From contig NC_089190.1 in assembly GCF_947507565.1 (NCBI RefSeq), positions 1,178,001 through 1,242,000 of the forward strand: 64,000 nt of DNA. The letters run 5' to 3'. A program made the translations under genes and the position numbers. The notes beneath the pieces are model-generated. The model did no database searches, was not told the origin of the DNA, and worked only from the letters and a program-made list of their open reading frames with translations. Positions 11,701 to 22,792 of this stretch are shown here, piece after piece (within the stretch, counting starts at the first letter, position 1; each line of letters begins with the position of its first letter). This stretch comes from Oscarella lobularis (Eukaryota > Porifera > Homoscleromorpha > Homosclerophorida > Oscarellidae).

Positions 11701-13322
11701 AGCGTCTTTTGGATTCTTCCCTGGCAAGCGCTTCAGAAATTTGAAAGTTGTAAATGGCGGTACCTCCGCTTTCTTTGAGCTTTGAAAACGCCGCGTTTGG
11801 GCTTTGGCGAGACTTGGATAAAGAAGACGTTAACTTGTCCTTTATCGCCTCTATATCCACATTTGATGATTGTTCTAAAGGTGCTTCATCTTTTACACCT
11901 GCCAAGCAAAACTATTAAGCCACACTTCTCTAATTACATTTACACTACTGTACCATCAATCGAGGAGGATGCTTGACACAACTCATCTGCTTCACACAAC
12001 TCATCCCTTTCACCGCTTCCTAACGGAAAAACACCGACAACTCAAAAGACAGAAATTGTCCCGTTTATTACATTACTCTCTTCAATGTCAGGTGATGCTT
12101 TTTCTCTTTCTTCTTCTTGTTCTTCTTCTCGTTCTTCTTCTTGATGTTCTTGTTCTTCCTGTTCTTCTTGTCCTTGCTCTTCTTGTTCTTGCTCTTCTTG
12201 TCCTTGCTCTTCTTGTCCTTGCTCTTCTTTTTCCTGCTCTTCTTGTTCTTGTTCTCGTTCTTCCTGTTCTTCTTTTTCCTGCTCTTGTTCTCGTTCTTCT
12301 TTTTCACAACTCAATTCAGTCACATTTGATGATTGGTTCAAAGGTGAGTCTAGTTCATCTTTCACACCTGCCAAGTGAAACTACGTATTAACTTCACTTT
12401 TCTAATTACATTTGTGCCACTGTACCATCAATCGAGGATGTTTCTCGCAACTCATCCCTTTCACCGTTTGCTAACAGAAAACACACAGACAGCTATTCAA
12501 AGACAAAAAATTGTCCTGTTCGTTGCATTACTCTCTTCAATGCCAGATGATGCCTTTTCTTTTTCTTCTTCTGCACTTGTTTCACAAAACTCTTCTTCCT
12601 TGTTCTCTAAAAAATAGCTCTTACAACTCTAAAGCAAAAAGATAATGCATGTTGCTTTACCCTTTAACGCTTCATGATCGCGATCCGTTTCTCCTTGCTT
12701 ACTAGGCAATTTGTGTTCGAGTTCTCCAAATATTCCGGTAAAACGCAAATTATTAATTGAACACGAGCCGCTTTTTTCTAGTTCCTTCAAAATCCTAATC
12801 GTTCTTTTCTTCGCGGAGTCGGGTGAAGGACGTGATTCATCTTGATTTTTTGCTTCTTCAAAATCAACTTCCTTCGTTGAGTTTAATTCGTCTAAAACGG
12901 ACNNNNNNNNNNNNNNNNNNNNNNNNNNNNNNNNNNNNNNNNNNNNNNNNNNNNNNNNNNNNNNNNNNNNNNNNNNNNNNNNNNNNNNNNNNNNNNNNNN
13001 NNNNNNNNNNNNNNNNNNNNNNNNNNNNNNNNNNNNNNNNNNNNNNNNNNNNNNNNNNNNNNNNNNNNNNNNNNNNNNNNNNNNNNNNNNNNNNNNNNNN
13101 NNTGGACCATTTTCTTCCTCCTCTCTCCCGCTTGACGTGTTGGTTTGTCCTTGGGAAGTGCCATGCGAAACAGCCTCAGTCGCCACTGGAGCGTCACCAT
13201 CTGCACGTGGTTGGCGAACAGGAAAAGAGTCGACTTCACTTCTCGCTAAACTTTCTGGACTACGTTTTTCCTGTTAACGCGTATAGAGTATTGCAATTCG
13301 TCTCAAGTCTAGCTCTCACCAT
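8762..13322 (-). CDS. Unrecognised proline-rich multi-pass membrane protein
   Basis: I do not recognise this family. The long last exon (8762 to about 11890) encodes roughly 1,040 residues. First comes a disordered N-terminal half with PPPPLPPP and PPRQQ repeats of SH3/WW/EVH1-ligand type. A cysteine cluster (CCNCCLNASLLCYRASACC) that could be palmitoylated follows. The last 430 residues or so hold about seven hydrophobic segments separated by charged loops (for example SERRERKQRKDDLERNRSRD) and end in DNNRYRY. Upstream exons are Glu/Gln-rich and tandemly duplicated. Splice and frame evidence allows a start ATG at 13320-13322 immediately followed by a GTGAGA donor and then EKRSPESLARSEVDS. 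A 200-N gap interrupts the 5' part. Function unknown; a membrane scaffold is possible. One gene rather than two is inferred. Confidence 0.6.
11895..12575 (-). repeat. Tandem exon-intron duplication with acidic minisatellite
   Basis: About 210 bp at 11895-12110 recurs at 12364-12575. Each copy spans a splice acceptor (TTGGCAG), the following intron and the end of the preceding exon. The exons after each acceptor begin with similar protein: VKDEAPLEQSSNV and VKDELDSPLNQSSNV. Between the copies lies a Glu/Gln minisatellite (12100-12310) with units such as EEQGQ and EEQEQ. Local unequal crossing-over is the simplest explanation. Confidence 0.8.
12903..13102. other. Assembly gap of 200 N
   Basis: Run of N inside the 5' part of the membrane-protein gene. 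The coding frame is open on both sides, but the true length and content of the gap are unknown. Confidence 0.99.
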
Positions 13323-13843
13323 TTCTTAGCCCTTTCGGGAGCTGAAACTTGCACCTGTTTAACAGAGTCTGTCAACACAACAACAGAAATGCGAAAATGA
13401 CTCTTGGAACCTTTTTTGAAAGCAGACGAAAACCAACCGGCCGTTACAGTTGAATACTTGGCAGCTCTTTCACACGTGATTTCAACGTGGACGTCTCCTA
13501 CACATACGAAAGATCACGTGCTGGCTACATTAAGTATCATTCTGTGCTGCAGTACCGTCGCCCAATTACACCATCGTTCCTTTCAGTCTTCCATCCCATT
13601 ACATATAAAAAAGCAATTAGAGAATTCAGGTTGCATTTTCATTCAAATCCTTAATTGATTAGGTAACTCCCTCAAAGGAACCCACAATCAAATTGAGCTC
13701 GTTTATAAATACCGGCTAAATTCACTGCAAACCATCACCTGCCAAACACATACCGGTTTCGTATCGCTCCTACAGGTACCTCTTGTCCTGAGGAATAACA
13801 GCCACAGCTTCAAGTTGCAGCAGGTTCTAAAAACTAACGCACA
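13323..13843. other. Spacer between the membrane-protein gene and ClC-6
   Basis: Roughly 520 bp with no recognisable gene. It should hold the promoter of the membrane-protein gene, whose candidate ATG is at 13320-13322, and the 3' UTR of the chloride transporter. The exact stop of the latter is uncertain because two acceptors are possible. Confidence 0.45.
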
Positions 13844-16800
13844 ATTTTTTCGTAAAACGTGAAAAAAATAACTGCAGTTCCGACATCCAACACAATATCG
13901 TAGTTCAGTCGACTTTCGAATGCATCTTACCGAGCTTGAGATGCAATGCTTCGTGAGTCAAGTCGTGCCGCGTTATCATCCCAACAGCCTGAAAATAAGA
14001 AATCCATTTGCAGACACAAGACCCAGGTAATCAATAGCATAATATTACCTGACCATGACTGTCAACTACAACCAAGTGTCGAAGTCCCATCGTTCGAAAA
14101 AGATTGAAAACGTACGGAATCGGCGCAAGAGGGTGAATGGTGTAAGGACAGGGGTGCATGTAACGAGTGACGTCCTAAAAATTACTTGATTAATAAATTA
14201 TGACAACTAACGATTGCTTTTCATTTACCATTATCTTGTTGTAAGCCGAATCGGGTACAGTAACGTCGTAAATGTCTTGAAAGCGCGGATACTGCTCTCT
14301 CATGTCGTCGTAATCAAGAATAGGCTGCGCTGATTTCTAGACAAAAGCATTGATATAGATATTTTGCCTTGGGATTAGCTATTGAAAACGCGTGACATTT
14401 TCTAGCAAAGAATAGCGAGTGCTTATGAATACTGACTACTCTCCTCAGTCTCCTGTAGGTATGCAAGTGTACATGTAGGAAAGTCTCTAGGCTCAGGTCT
14501 CTCACTACCAATCGCGTGAACGCCGGTCTCAAAGTACGCTACTAACCTTTTGATCAGCAGCAAACCACACTCGTTTCCGAAGCATCGTCACAAGCTGGGA
14601 ACGCAAGATGACACCGTGAAAAAATAGGACTGGCTCTCCCCTTTCGTCGCTCGTGCTGCTAGCGTAACTGCTACTCGCCGGGTCGAACATTTCCTGCTCG
14701 CGAGTGCCGTCAGCCGTCGAAGACGGCAACTTCTCTTCGCTCCTCGCCGCCGCCGGAACCGACACCGACGTCGGACCGAGTTCGATCTGCTCTTCGTTTT
14801 CGTCGATCGTGTTCGGCACGCGAAGCGGTCGCGCGCTCGTCGTGAAGGCGCGTCCGCGCTGTTGACGAAGAGCGGCGAGACGATCCGGCGACAGACGGCC
14901 TCGCTTGTCGAGCGACAGCATGTCGCGTCCGAGAATTTCGCCCGACAATTGATCACTCAGTATGCCGTAGTCGCGTTGCGACGACGACAACGCCTGTTCC
15001 GTCTCGTCGGCGTCAACGATGAGTTTGTAATGTTCGCTCTCCTCTACTTCTTCTTCTTCCTTCTCCTCCTCGCCTTCGTCTTCCTGACTGCGGAGTCGCG
15101 GGTGTTTAGGCAGGTGGGCGAGTAGGGTGTCGGTTGGCGCCGCCGAAACGATGGGAAAGGCGCTGTGCGCCGTCGTTCGAAGATGATTCACGATGACTTT
15201 CACCGACGTGTGCGGATAGATGTACTTCAGTGGACGATTCATGACGTCTTTGGCCAATAGCCTTTTAGAGAGAGAAAATAACGAGGAATAAATCAGTATA
15301 AGACCATCTTCTAGTCGTCGTACTTATGAAGGTGCAACGGCGACTCCCATTCGAGAAAGGGCACTTCTTTCAGCTCGACGTGTATGTCGTACAGTCCGAT
15401 GTTGAAACGATCTCCAACCCATTTAGCCACCTACATTCAAGTACAAACGCTAATCGTTTGGAGACTTAATAAAGATAATTGGGAATCACATCAATCAGAC
15501 TCGGATGTACAGTGTACTTGGACCATTCGCTTGCTATACCGTGCAGGGTTCTGCCGAGATTTTTTAAGTGTGGGAAGAGGGTCTGGAAGCCTTCGCAGTA
15601 ACTAATGCAAGCAATGGGCCGACTCTCGTGCAGTAATTTTAAAAGTGTCGGGAAACTGAGTTTTTACTGGCGGTAAACTGCAAAGGACTGTTCCTTTGCC
15701 TATGAAATCTGAAGGTATAGGACGTCTATATTCGTGGATTGGCGAAGGGTCCCCTTTTGGGGGAACAAGTCGTCGTTTTGATCGCTAGAAGCTCAAAAAA
15801 ACGCGTTTCTCGCGTAAAGAACTTTGGTACTGTGCACATTTCACGGTACAATGGTACTGAAATGTGCGAGATGCGTGTGTCGGTTCTTCTCATTGGGAGT
15901 GGGGTACGTACTCTGAGGGACCCTTTTGAACGGATCGTGGCTCACCGGAGCACACGCGAGTGAGGCGAGCTCGTCCGCGTAGAACGTATGACAACAGTTC
16001 GGCGAATTCCGGGAGATTGTAAATACAATATCAATATCGTTTAAATTCTAACTTAAATTTGTACAGTAGTCATAGCTAAGTTACTTACCATAAGGCTGAC
16101 CATGATGGGAAGGCCGTAGCTGATTTCATTCGTAGATTCAATCAAGATGACAGTGAGGCTGATCGTCATCCGCACCACGCCGCCCAAGAAAGAGGCAGCG
16201 CCAATCAGAGCAAATGTGCCAGAGTAAGCGTAGGGTCCATACCCAGTCTTTTGTCTGTTTACAAAGAGAAATTTTAGAATGTGAAGTGAAAAACGGGAGA
16301 TAGACGTACAGGAGTTGGGCAACCAAGCGCCCATACACTGCACCGATTGCGAGACACGGAACAAAGAGTCCACTCGGCACGCCCGATCCGTACGTCCACA
16401 CGGCGAGACAAAAGAATAGGACGAAAAAGACGACGAGAGAGAGAAGTTTGAAATTATCTCAATGGAAAAAGATAATTAGATTAGACGAATTTTTGTTTTC
16501 GTATACGCGTACTTTCTTCCGGTTGATGAAATAGCTGCTTGATAGCTTCCTCTTCGACATTAAAGTACAAGGTAGCCAAGTCGTTCATCGAACCATCGGG
16601 ACACAAATAACTGCGCGTAAAATTCACAACGTCACTGGCCTTAGGTATAGGAAAAAAACATTTCAAAGAGAAAAGAACGATGAAAAAACGATACTTTGTA
16701 GGCGGCCGTGAAATTCAAAGACACGCAGTGTCCCAAGCTTATCGTCGAGCCGAACGTCAGTATCGACGTCGTCACGCCAATGAGAATGGCTTCGAGAAAA

Positions 16801-18629
16801 CGAACCAACCAATGCCGCTTAGCGAGATGCTTCAACCGATAGATGGTGAGTCGCGTATTGATGGCGTTAAAGAGAGCCCCAAGGAGACCGCCACCGACGC
16901 CCATTAGAACGAAAATGGCCAAATTCGAAAGTTGCCAGAGCTTGCAGTGGGGTCCACACTGCACAAGATTTTTTTTTGATTGACACTCTCTATAGAAGCT
17001 ATCGTGGAACCTTACGTCGAACTGTCCGAAGTCGAGAAGTCCAGGGTTTCCGACGGTGTACCAGGGCGACGAATGAAGTATTGCCTCGCGGAGAATGTTC
17101 AGCGTGAACGACGACGTCATAGCACAGAAAAACTACACATTGCTCACGTCTTTCTCAAATCGTTAATTAATTCCCAATTCGATGGATCGTACCACTCGCC
17201 ACGTTAACGCTTGATTCCAGAACGACGCCCCCTCTTCCAAGCTGAATAGCGTTCCGCCAATCGGAGCTCCGAACGCGGCTAATTAGAACAACGAGTTAAT
17301 ATATATAAGCGTTTTGATGTTGTGACGGCGTCTCGCCTGCTACTCCCGCTGCGGCACCAGCTGATACAAAATCCCTCTTATATCTACGATCATCGGTATA
17401 TTGCGGCCAAGGCTAGCATTCGCTCTATATTCGGCGTTTACTTGTCCGTTCGGAAGCCCTTGTATCTCAAGTCGATTTGAGGAAAAGTGACGCTATGCAA
17501 CTAAGAGGAAAAGACGATTCGCACTTCACGTGCCAGGGTCTCTGACCGTGCTCCCCACCTGCGGGATGCTCGCACCGAGAATAGCACCGCTGTGAATCAT
17601 GGGACCCTCCTTGCCGACGAGGAAACCTTGAGACGAATATAGGGATTGAAAAAGTTATATATATATATATTTAATCTACCTCCGGCCACGCTAAATAGAA
17701 CGCCCACAGCTTTGGCAAAAAGCGTTTTCAATCGAGCCACGTTAGGAACCTGGGTACAAAAGCGAGTACGAAGATGCTAAAATAAGACAACTAACTACTC
17801 ACCCTGACACCATTGAGATAGCATTTAATTTCGGGTATTCCGCTACCAGCTGCGACTGGCTACATAAGTGTATGATAAATCCTTTTTCAATCGGTTCCTA
17901 GCTGCTGTATACCTCCCATGCTGTGAGAGCCGCGGCAACGATTGCGTAAAGGCAGTTGAATCCGGTGATGATCAGAACGCACAAGATCAATTTTCCTTCG
18001 TTTTGAAACGTCGCGATGTCTAAAGAGACGAGTAATTGAGAATTGACAAAAAAGGACGTCAATTTTTCTCACATTCCAAAGTCGTGTTGAACTTGAAGCT
18101 AGCCAAATGCTTGACACAGAAATCAATAAAAAATGCCACCTATAAGTAATTCAAGGGAGGGAGGAAACTGATGCTAATTGCTCCTCTCACAAGTCCAGTT
18201 CCAGCTCCAATAAAAAAGACGAGAACCCATTCCCATACGCCTTGATACCACGTGAAAGGTCGACGAAAAGGAAACCAGCACGTTTTCTGCCCGAAAAAAA
18301 AATCAAACGAGTTCGATGTTGAGGCTTCTATTTGCCTACCGATCGGCTTTCTTTCTCCAGCTGGTCAACGTACGGCTCGTTGTAGCTCGTGTCATAATCG
18401 AGGCTCTGGTGTTTAGTGAGAGCTGTTGTGCCACGCCCACGGAATCTCATGGACTCACTTCGTAGTCTTTGATTCGCTTCTGAAGTCGGAAATCGGCTCC
18501 GGACGACTTGAGTTCCTTGTAGTTTGCCGTTTCGGCTGACGAGTTCTACGCAAATTGCGGTAGAAGCGCTCGCGGACACGTTTTCCTCTAAATTCGTCGC
18601 CTAAAAAGGCGACTCCTCGTACGTACCAT
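13844..18629 (-). CDS. CLCN6: Chloride/proton exchanger, ClC-6 type
   Basis: CLC-family transporter of endosomal type. N-terminal [24 protein letters not shown] matches the ClC-6 N terminus. Signature motifs: [12 protein letters not shown] near 17600, [17 protein letters not shown] near 17250, and [18 protein letters not shown] near 16370. The GKEGP motif carries the gating glutamate. Two cytosolic CBS domains follow ([18 protein letters not shown] and [17 protein letters not shown]). The linker and second CBS favour ClC-6 over ClC-7 ([20 protein letters not shown]). The start was chosen as ATG 18627-18629, followed at once by a GTACGT donor; the acceptor before 18545 restores frame as [16 protein letters not shown]. 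The last few residues are uncertain. Expected role: 2Cl-/H+ exchange in late endosomes. Divergent from FHIT by 130 bp. Confidence 0.92.
15834..15867. repeat. Hairpin in an unusually long ClC-6 intron
   Basis: The word GCACATTTCA pairs with TGAAATGTGC, followed after a 2-nt bulge by GTAC/GTAC around an AATG loop, giving about 14 paired bases. It lies in a roughly 500-bp stretch (15560-16050) that is much longer than neighbouring introns and has another short hairpin, GTCCCC/GGGGGAAC, near 15750. It may be a decayed insertion. Confidence 0.5.
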
Positions 18630-18759
18630 TTTTGGTCAGCAACCAGCTTCCAAGAAAACCCACTTCCGCGACTGTATTCGCACGATTCGCTAGATCTTGT
18701 CTCTGTGTAGCGCACTTCACGCGCGGTCACGCGTCGAGCGCCACTCACGTGAGCAAAGT
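18630..18759. promoter_or_regulatory. Divergent ClC-6/FHIT promoter region
   Basis: 130 bp between the proposed ClC-6 ATG and the FHIT ATG must hold both 5' UTRs and start sites. A palindromic CACGTG E-box sits at 18746-18751, nine bases before the FHIT ATG. CACGTG is the core bound by bHLH-zip factors such as MITF/TFEB and USF; binding here is inference. Confidence 0.5.
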
Positions 18760-19479
18760 ATGTCCGTCTTTCGTTTCGGCCAGCATTTGATTCGCACGAC
18801 TCAAATTTTTTTCCAATCGGATCTTTCCGTCGCATTCGTGAACATAAAACCAGTCGTTCGCGGCCGTATCCGAACCTCGTAGACCCTCGAAAACAGCCGT
18901 TTTTCGCGCGCTCGAATAATTCTCAACTTAACTCTTCCGGCCAGACGTTCTAGTGTCGCCGAAGCGGCTCGTGAAGCGCTTCAAGGACCTCTCGCGCGAC
19001 GAGATCACCGACCTATTCGTCAGCACGCAGATAATTGCCGAGAAAATCGAATCGGCCTACAAGGGCACATCGTGCACAATAGCAATACAGGTTTCAAAAA
19101 AAGATATAACGCGAAGCTATAGAAAATCTTAATTAATTAATTTAATTAATTAATTTAATTATTTGACTGTGACCATTTTGTTGAATGGGCGAACGTTTTA
19201 TTCTTAGGATGGACCGGATGCTGGACAGACCGTGAACGTAACTTCTTGCCATTGCGCATTTCTGCATGTCTCTCTGTATTTCTTTTTCTGCAGCACGTGC
19301 ACGTTCACATACTGCCTCGAAAGCCCGGCGATTTCGAGGAGAACGATCAGATCTACAGCGAACTGAATGCCCACTCGAAGAGCGTGGCTCTCGACTCGAC
19401 GCGGTCGGATCGACGAACGGAAGAGGATATGGGAGAAGAAGCAGCAAGCCTAGCCAAACTATTCGTCTCTACCAAATAA
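18760..19479 (+). CDS. FHIT: Bis(5'-adenosyl)-triphosphatase, FHIT
   Basis: HIT-family dinucleoside triphosphate hydrolase that cleaves Ap3A to AMP and ADP. Exons: 18760-18865 (MSVFRFGQHLIRTTQIFFQ), 18945-19090, a 30-nt microexon 19208-19237 (DGPDAGQTVN), and 19294-19479. The catalytic histidine triad HVHVH is present, followed by ILPRKPGDFEENDQIY as in known FHIT. The 3' part keeps the usual EEDMGEEAASLAKLF tail. Splice joins were confirmed by frame; for example GGC C|AC gives the Gly-His step expected from the human protein. Length is close to the usual 147 residues. Stops 47 bp from the converging GPR157-like gene. Confidence 0.95.
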
Positions 19480-19526
19480 AAAAGTGTAGTAGAGAAATTC
19501 ATTAGAGTTAAAAGTTATTAGTGTGA

Positions 19527-20731
19527 TCACGCCTTGCGTTGAAGCAGCGGCTCCCTTTCTCTGTGACCCGCTTGAATGCGTCCGTTCCTCGAGAGTGGTT
19601 TGCGACAGCAAAAGAAAATTAGCTCTCGAACGTTTCGTGTCAAAATGCAAAATAGTACGCAGTTAGCTATGCCTTGAGCAGAGTCTCCAATACCCTTAGA
19701 AACAAACATTAGGCTTCTCTTTAATTAATGTCTATAGCTCTTACTTCTAGGAGGAGCAGTCCCTTGTTTGCCAGGCTTTTGTAGTCACGGGAAAAATATA
19801 GAATAATCCTAACCGTGCTCCATATGTGCAATAGAAAGTAGACAAGAGGCACAAAGGTCAATTTTCGATTGATGGAACGAACTTCGGCTTCGGTGATGAC
19901 GTCGTGCGAAAACGAAGTATCGTCCAAGCGAGACTAAAAAACCCCAATCAATCATAAGCATCAGTAACACAGACCCACATCTACTATATCTGTATGAAAG
20001 TATATTTTGGTACCACCTCTATGCATATGCCTCTGTGTGTCTTTGGCTCTTACCTCGAGGTATATGTGTCTCACCGTCAAAATATACGCGACGGGACAGA
20101 CGATATACGAGAGCAGCTCCCAAGCGCCGCCGGCCATCATAATCCAAAAATCCTGCCAGTGATGATTGAACCATTTCGGCGCGCTCCTGTCGTAGCCGGT
20201 AACGTGCCCGTGAATCGTCGTGAAGTTGTGCGTCGATCGGATGTAGCACCAGCCGGCGGTCACGGTCGGACGCGCGTACGAACCGTTCTCCGACGAATTC
20301 AAGCGATTCATGTCGACTCCGAGCACGTCGAGACCGGCGGCGGTGGCGACGATGACGAGAGGCAGGCCCCAAGCGAGCGGGTGAAAGACGTAGTTGATGA
20401 GACGACGATTCAACGTCGATCGTTCGTACGTCACGTTGATGTAGAGATAGATGGCGATGAACATCGTCCAGAGGAAGGAGCTGATGCTGCCGTAGATGGC
20501 GAAGCCCGCCTGGATTTGGCAGCTCGTCGTCGTCGTATTCGACTTGATTGCTATTCCGACGGCGTTCGATACGGCCGTCGTTAGATCGGTGAACGATAGA
20601 TAGACGAGCATGAGTCGCGCGGCGCCGCGCAAGTCGCGAAAGAGGACGTATGACAGGATGATTGTCAGCGAGCCGACAATGGAGAGGGCGCAAACGACGA
20701 GTATCGTCACGTCGAGCCACTGCAGTGACAT
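19527..20731 (-). CDS. GPR157: G protein-coupled receptor, GPR157-like
   Basis: Seven-transmembrane receptor in three exons: 20017-20731, 19745-19933 and 19527-19694, with an ATG at 20731 (MSLQWLDVTILVVCALSIV). Family features: LVYLSFTDLTTAVSN, SFLWTMFIAIYLYINV, a WCYI segment in the second extracellular loop, NRKLTFVPLVYFLLHIWSTV in TM6, and GIGDSAQGIANCVLF in TM7. The last two align well with human GPR157. The tail ends EREPLLQRKA. An in-frame Met lies 40 codons upstream, but the fold begins at MSLQ. In vertebrates GPR157 is a Gq-coupled orphan reported in primary cilia. Joining of exons 1 and 2 is the least certain step. Confidence 0.87.
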
Positions 20732-20906
20732 ACTATCCCACGTACAGTATATACTGCTGCTATCATGTGACTTACCCAGCCGTCCGATATGTTTATTAAC
20801 TACTGTGACTTGAGCATTTTTTTGCTGCCGACTAAAAAACTGACCATGCATCAGATTAATTCGTTATTTAATTATTTTCTTAATTAAAATCTAAAGTGCA
20901 AAGACT

Positions 20907-22751
20907 TCATCTATACCTTGATTTCGATTTATGCCTGTCATCGTCTCGGTGTCTCTCGTATCTGCCGCGATCGTAATCCCCGTCTCTGTCCCGTCGACTT
21001 CCTCTGTCTCTATATCTACTCTCCTTCGATCGTCGCTCCCTGTCTCGCTCTCTTTCCCGACTGCGACTACGACTACGACTGCGACTGCGTGATCGCCTTC
21101 TCGCTCGATGGCGACTCTCCTCTTCTCTGTGAGAGCGTCTGTGACGCGAGTCCTTACCGCGAGAATCGTGTCTGCTCTCTCTCTTCGTCGATCCCGATTC
21201 GCTATCACCGCCCGATTCGTTGCTAGGGGGAACCGCTCCGCCGCCACCGCCATCCTCCCTTTTTCCTTCAACGGGACTGACGGCTTTTGAGCCAGGTCTC
21301 GACGACATTAGATCTCCGTGAAGATCTTTGGCTCCCGTTGCTGACGAAACAGGAGACTTGTCGTCCTTCCGAGGTCCGTTTTCAACTGCCAACTTGTCCT
21401 AAACAACAGGAGGATACACGCATGACTTCTAATCGAGCTGTAGCAATACCTTTTCGATATCCTCGGGTTTCTTCAGACTTTGAACGGCTTGGAGAAGTTC
21501 GTTCAACGGGCGCTGTATAAATAACAGATAAGAATGAGGAGGAAAAGTGCTTGGGATCGCACCTTCTTTCGTTCATACAGCTGTACAAGAGTACAACTGA
21601 TTTCCTAACAAAAAGATACTAGAACAGATTGACTATGACTATAGGTGGCGTTCTTTACCTCTATGTCCAATTGGTCAGCGTCGAAGAGAAGCCACCAGGG
21701 AGGATCCTCAGGAAGAGGAATCTAAAATAATCTATTATTTCTTTTAGATTACTACGCTAATGTGTCCCGTTGACCTGGAGCTCTCTGGCAGCTAAGAAGA
21801 TGCAGGCACAGGCAATTGTCTCCGGCGTGAATCGTACGAAAACGTCCGACATCAGCAAATCATTCATACAATTCCTTTGTGCAAAAGTATATAAATGTAG
21901 CAGGAACATTCGCATTATTCCTACCAGGCTCTTTGCACCAGTTGGGCGTTTTTCTCGTGCTCAAGTATTTGCAGAAAAGTAATGATGATCTAGGAGAGAA
22001 GACAGGCATTTAGACAGCCAATCAACAGCAAACGATCTCGACACCTTGTGAGGATGCTTGACATGAACACAAAACCCTAGATTCTAAAAGAGAGAAAATG
22101 AATGTAAAATTTCCATTGCCACGCATTATAAATATTCACCTTCAGGATTCGCCTCTCTGCCCTTATAACGAATCCCTTGGTGGATATGTACAAATTACCC
22201 CAGAAATCCATTGGATGTAGTGGTCTAGCGATAGAATCATGCGACAACGATAAGGAACTTTACAAAACCAAATTAGGTCTCACTTGGAATTATGCTTCTG
22301 TTTGAGCGCGTGAAAAACGTTGATAATGTCGCGCAATCGGCGAGGACACTCTTCGATCTTCGCCGCCAATGTCAGACAAGCCATAGCGACGTGCTGAACG
22401 AAGTAAGAAAGCGTCGCGAAAGCCGAATCAGAAATCGGGTGCCCTCTCACCTCAAAATCGTGCCTAATAAACGATTTGCAGTAGTAAAATCGCTGAAAAA
22501 GGACTTGGGCAGTTGCCATTGCAACCTAGAAACACCATAGGCATTCTATATGGCCCTTGAGCGACGCTTACTTGGGGTAATTTCAGCATTACGCCGCCCG
22601 TTTGAATGTATTCGCATCCTATGATGCGTAGATCGATTTCAACGTCCCTGTCGAGCCCTTGTTCCATCGAGGGCGTCTCTTGCAACCTTTCGGGACAGAG
22701 GAGAACGTTGTCGAGCGAGAGAACGACCCGATAGGCCTTCGCGTCCGCCAT
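20907..22751 (-). CDS. CCNL1: Cyclin L, RS-domain cyclin
   Basis: Starts [18 protein letters not shown] at 22751. First cyclin box: [19 protein letters not shown], then [19 protein letters not shown]. The second fold includes [20 protein letters not shown]. The C-terminal exon (20907-21392) is an arginine/serine domain with alternating RS dipeptides, ending KSKSRYR. This layout is that of cyclin L, the partner of CDK11/CDK12-type kinases in nuclear speckles that links transcription and splicing. At least seven exons with very short introns. One gene only, so it corresponds to the L1/L2 ancestor. Its ATG lies 41 bp from that of the divergent TPRG1L-like gene. Confidence 0.95.
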
Positions 22752-22792
22752 GTTTTTCGCGTCGGAGCAACGAGTGCGCTAAGCGTGTGCTC
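22752..22792. promoter_or_regulatory. 41-bp bidirectional promoter, CCNL/TPRG1L-like, with GCGCTAA motif
   Basis: Only 41 bp separate the two divergent start codons. The spacer contains GTGCGCTAAG at 22774-22783, 10 bp before the plus-strand ATG. Nearly the same word occurs in several other promoters of this window. Both transcripts must start inside or across this spacer, so 5' UTRs are minimal or overlap the other gene. Confidence 0.65.

Noticed and set aside
12117-12329. Phe/Leu-rich plus-strand frame resembling a membrane protein
   Set aside because: It is the antisense of the Glu-rich minisatellite; composition alone creates the hydrophobic run.
17650-17670. TA-rich run as a regulatory TATA region
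   Set aside because: It is a short (TA)n run in a ClC-6 intron with no gene start nearby.
20019-20720. Long Arg/His-rich frames overlapping the GPR157-like exon on both strands
   Set aside because: The GPCR frame has clear homology; the others are shadows caused by high GC content.
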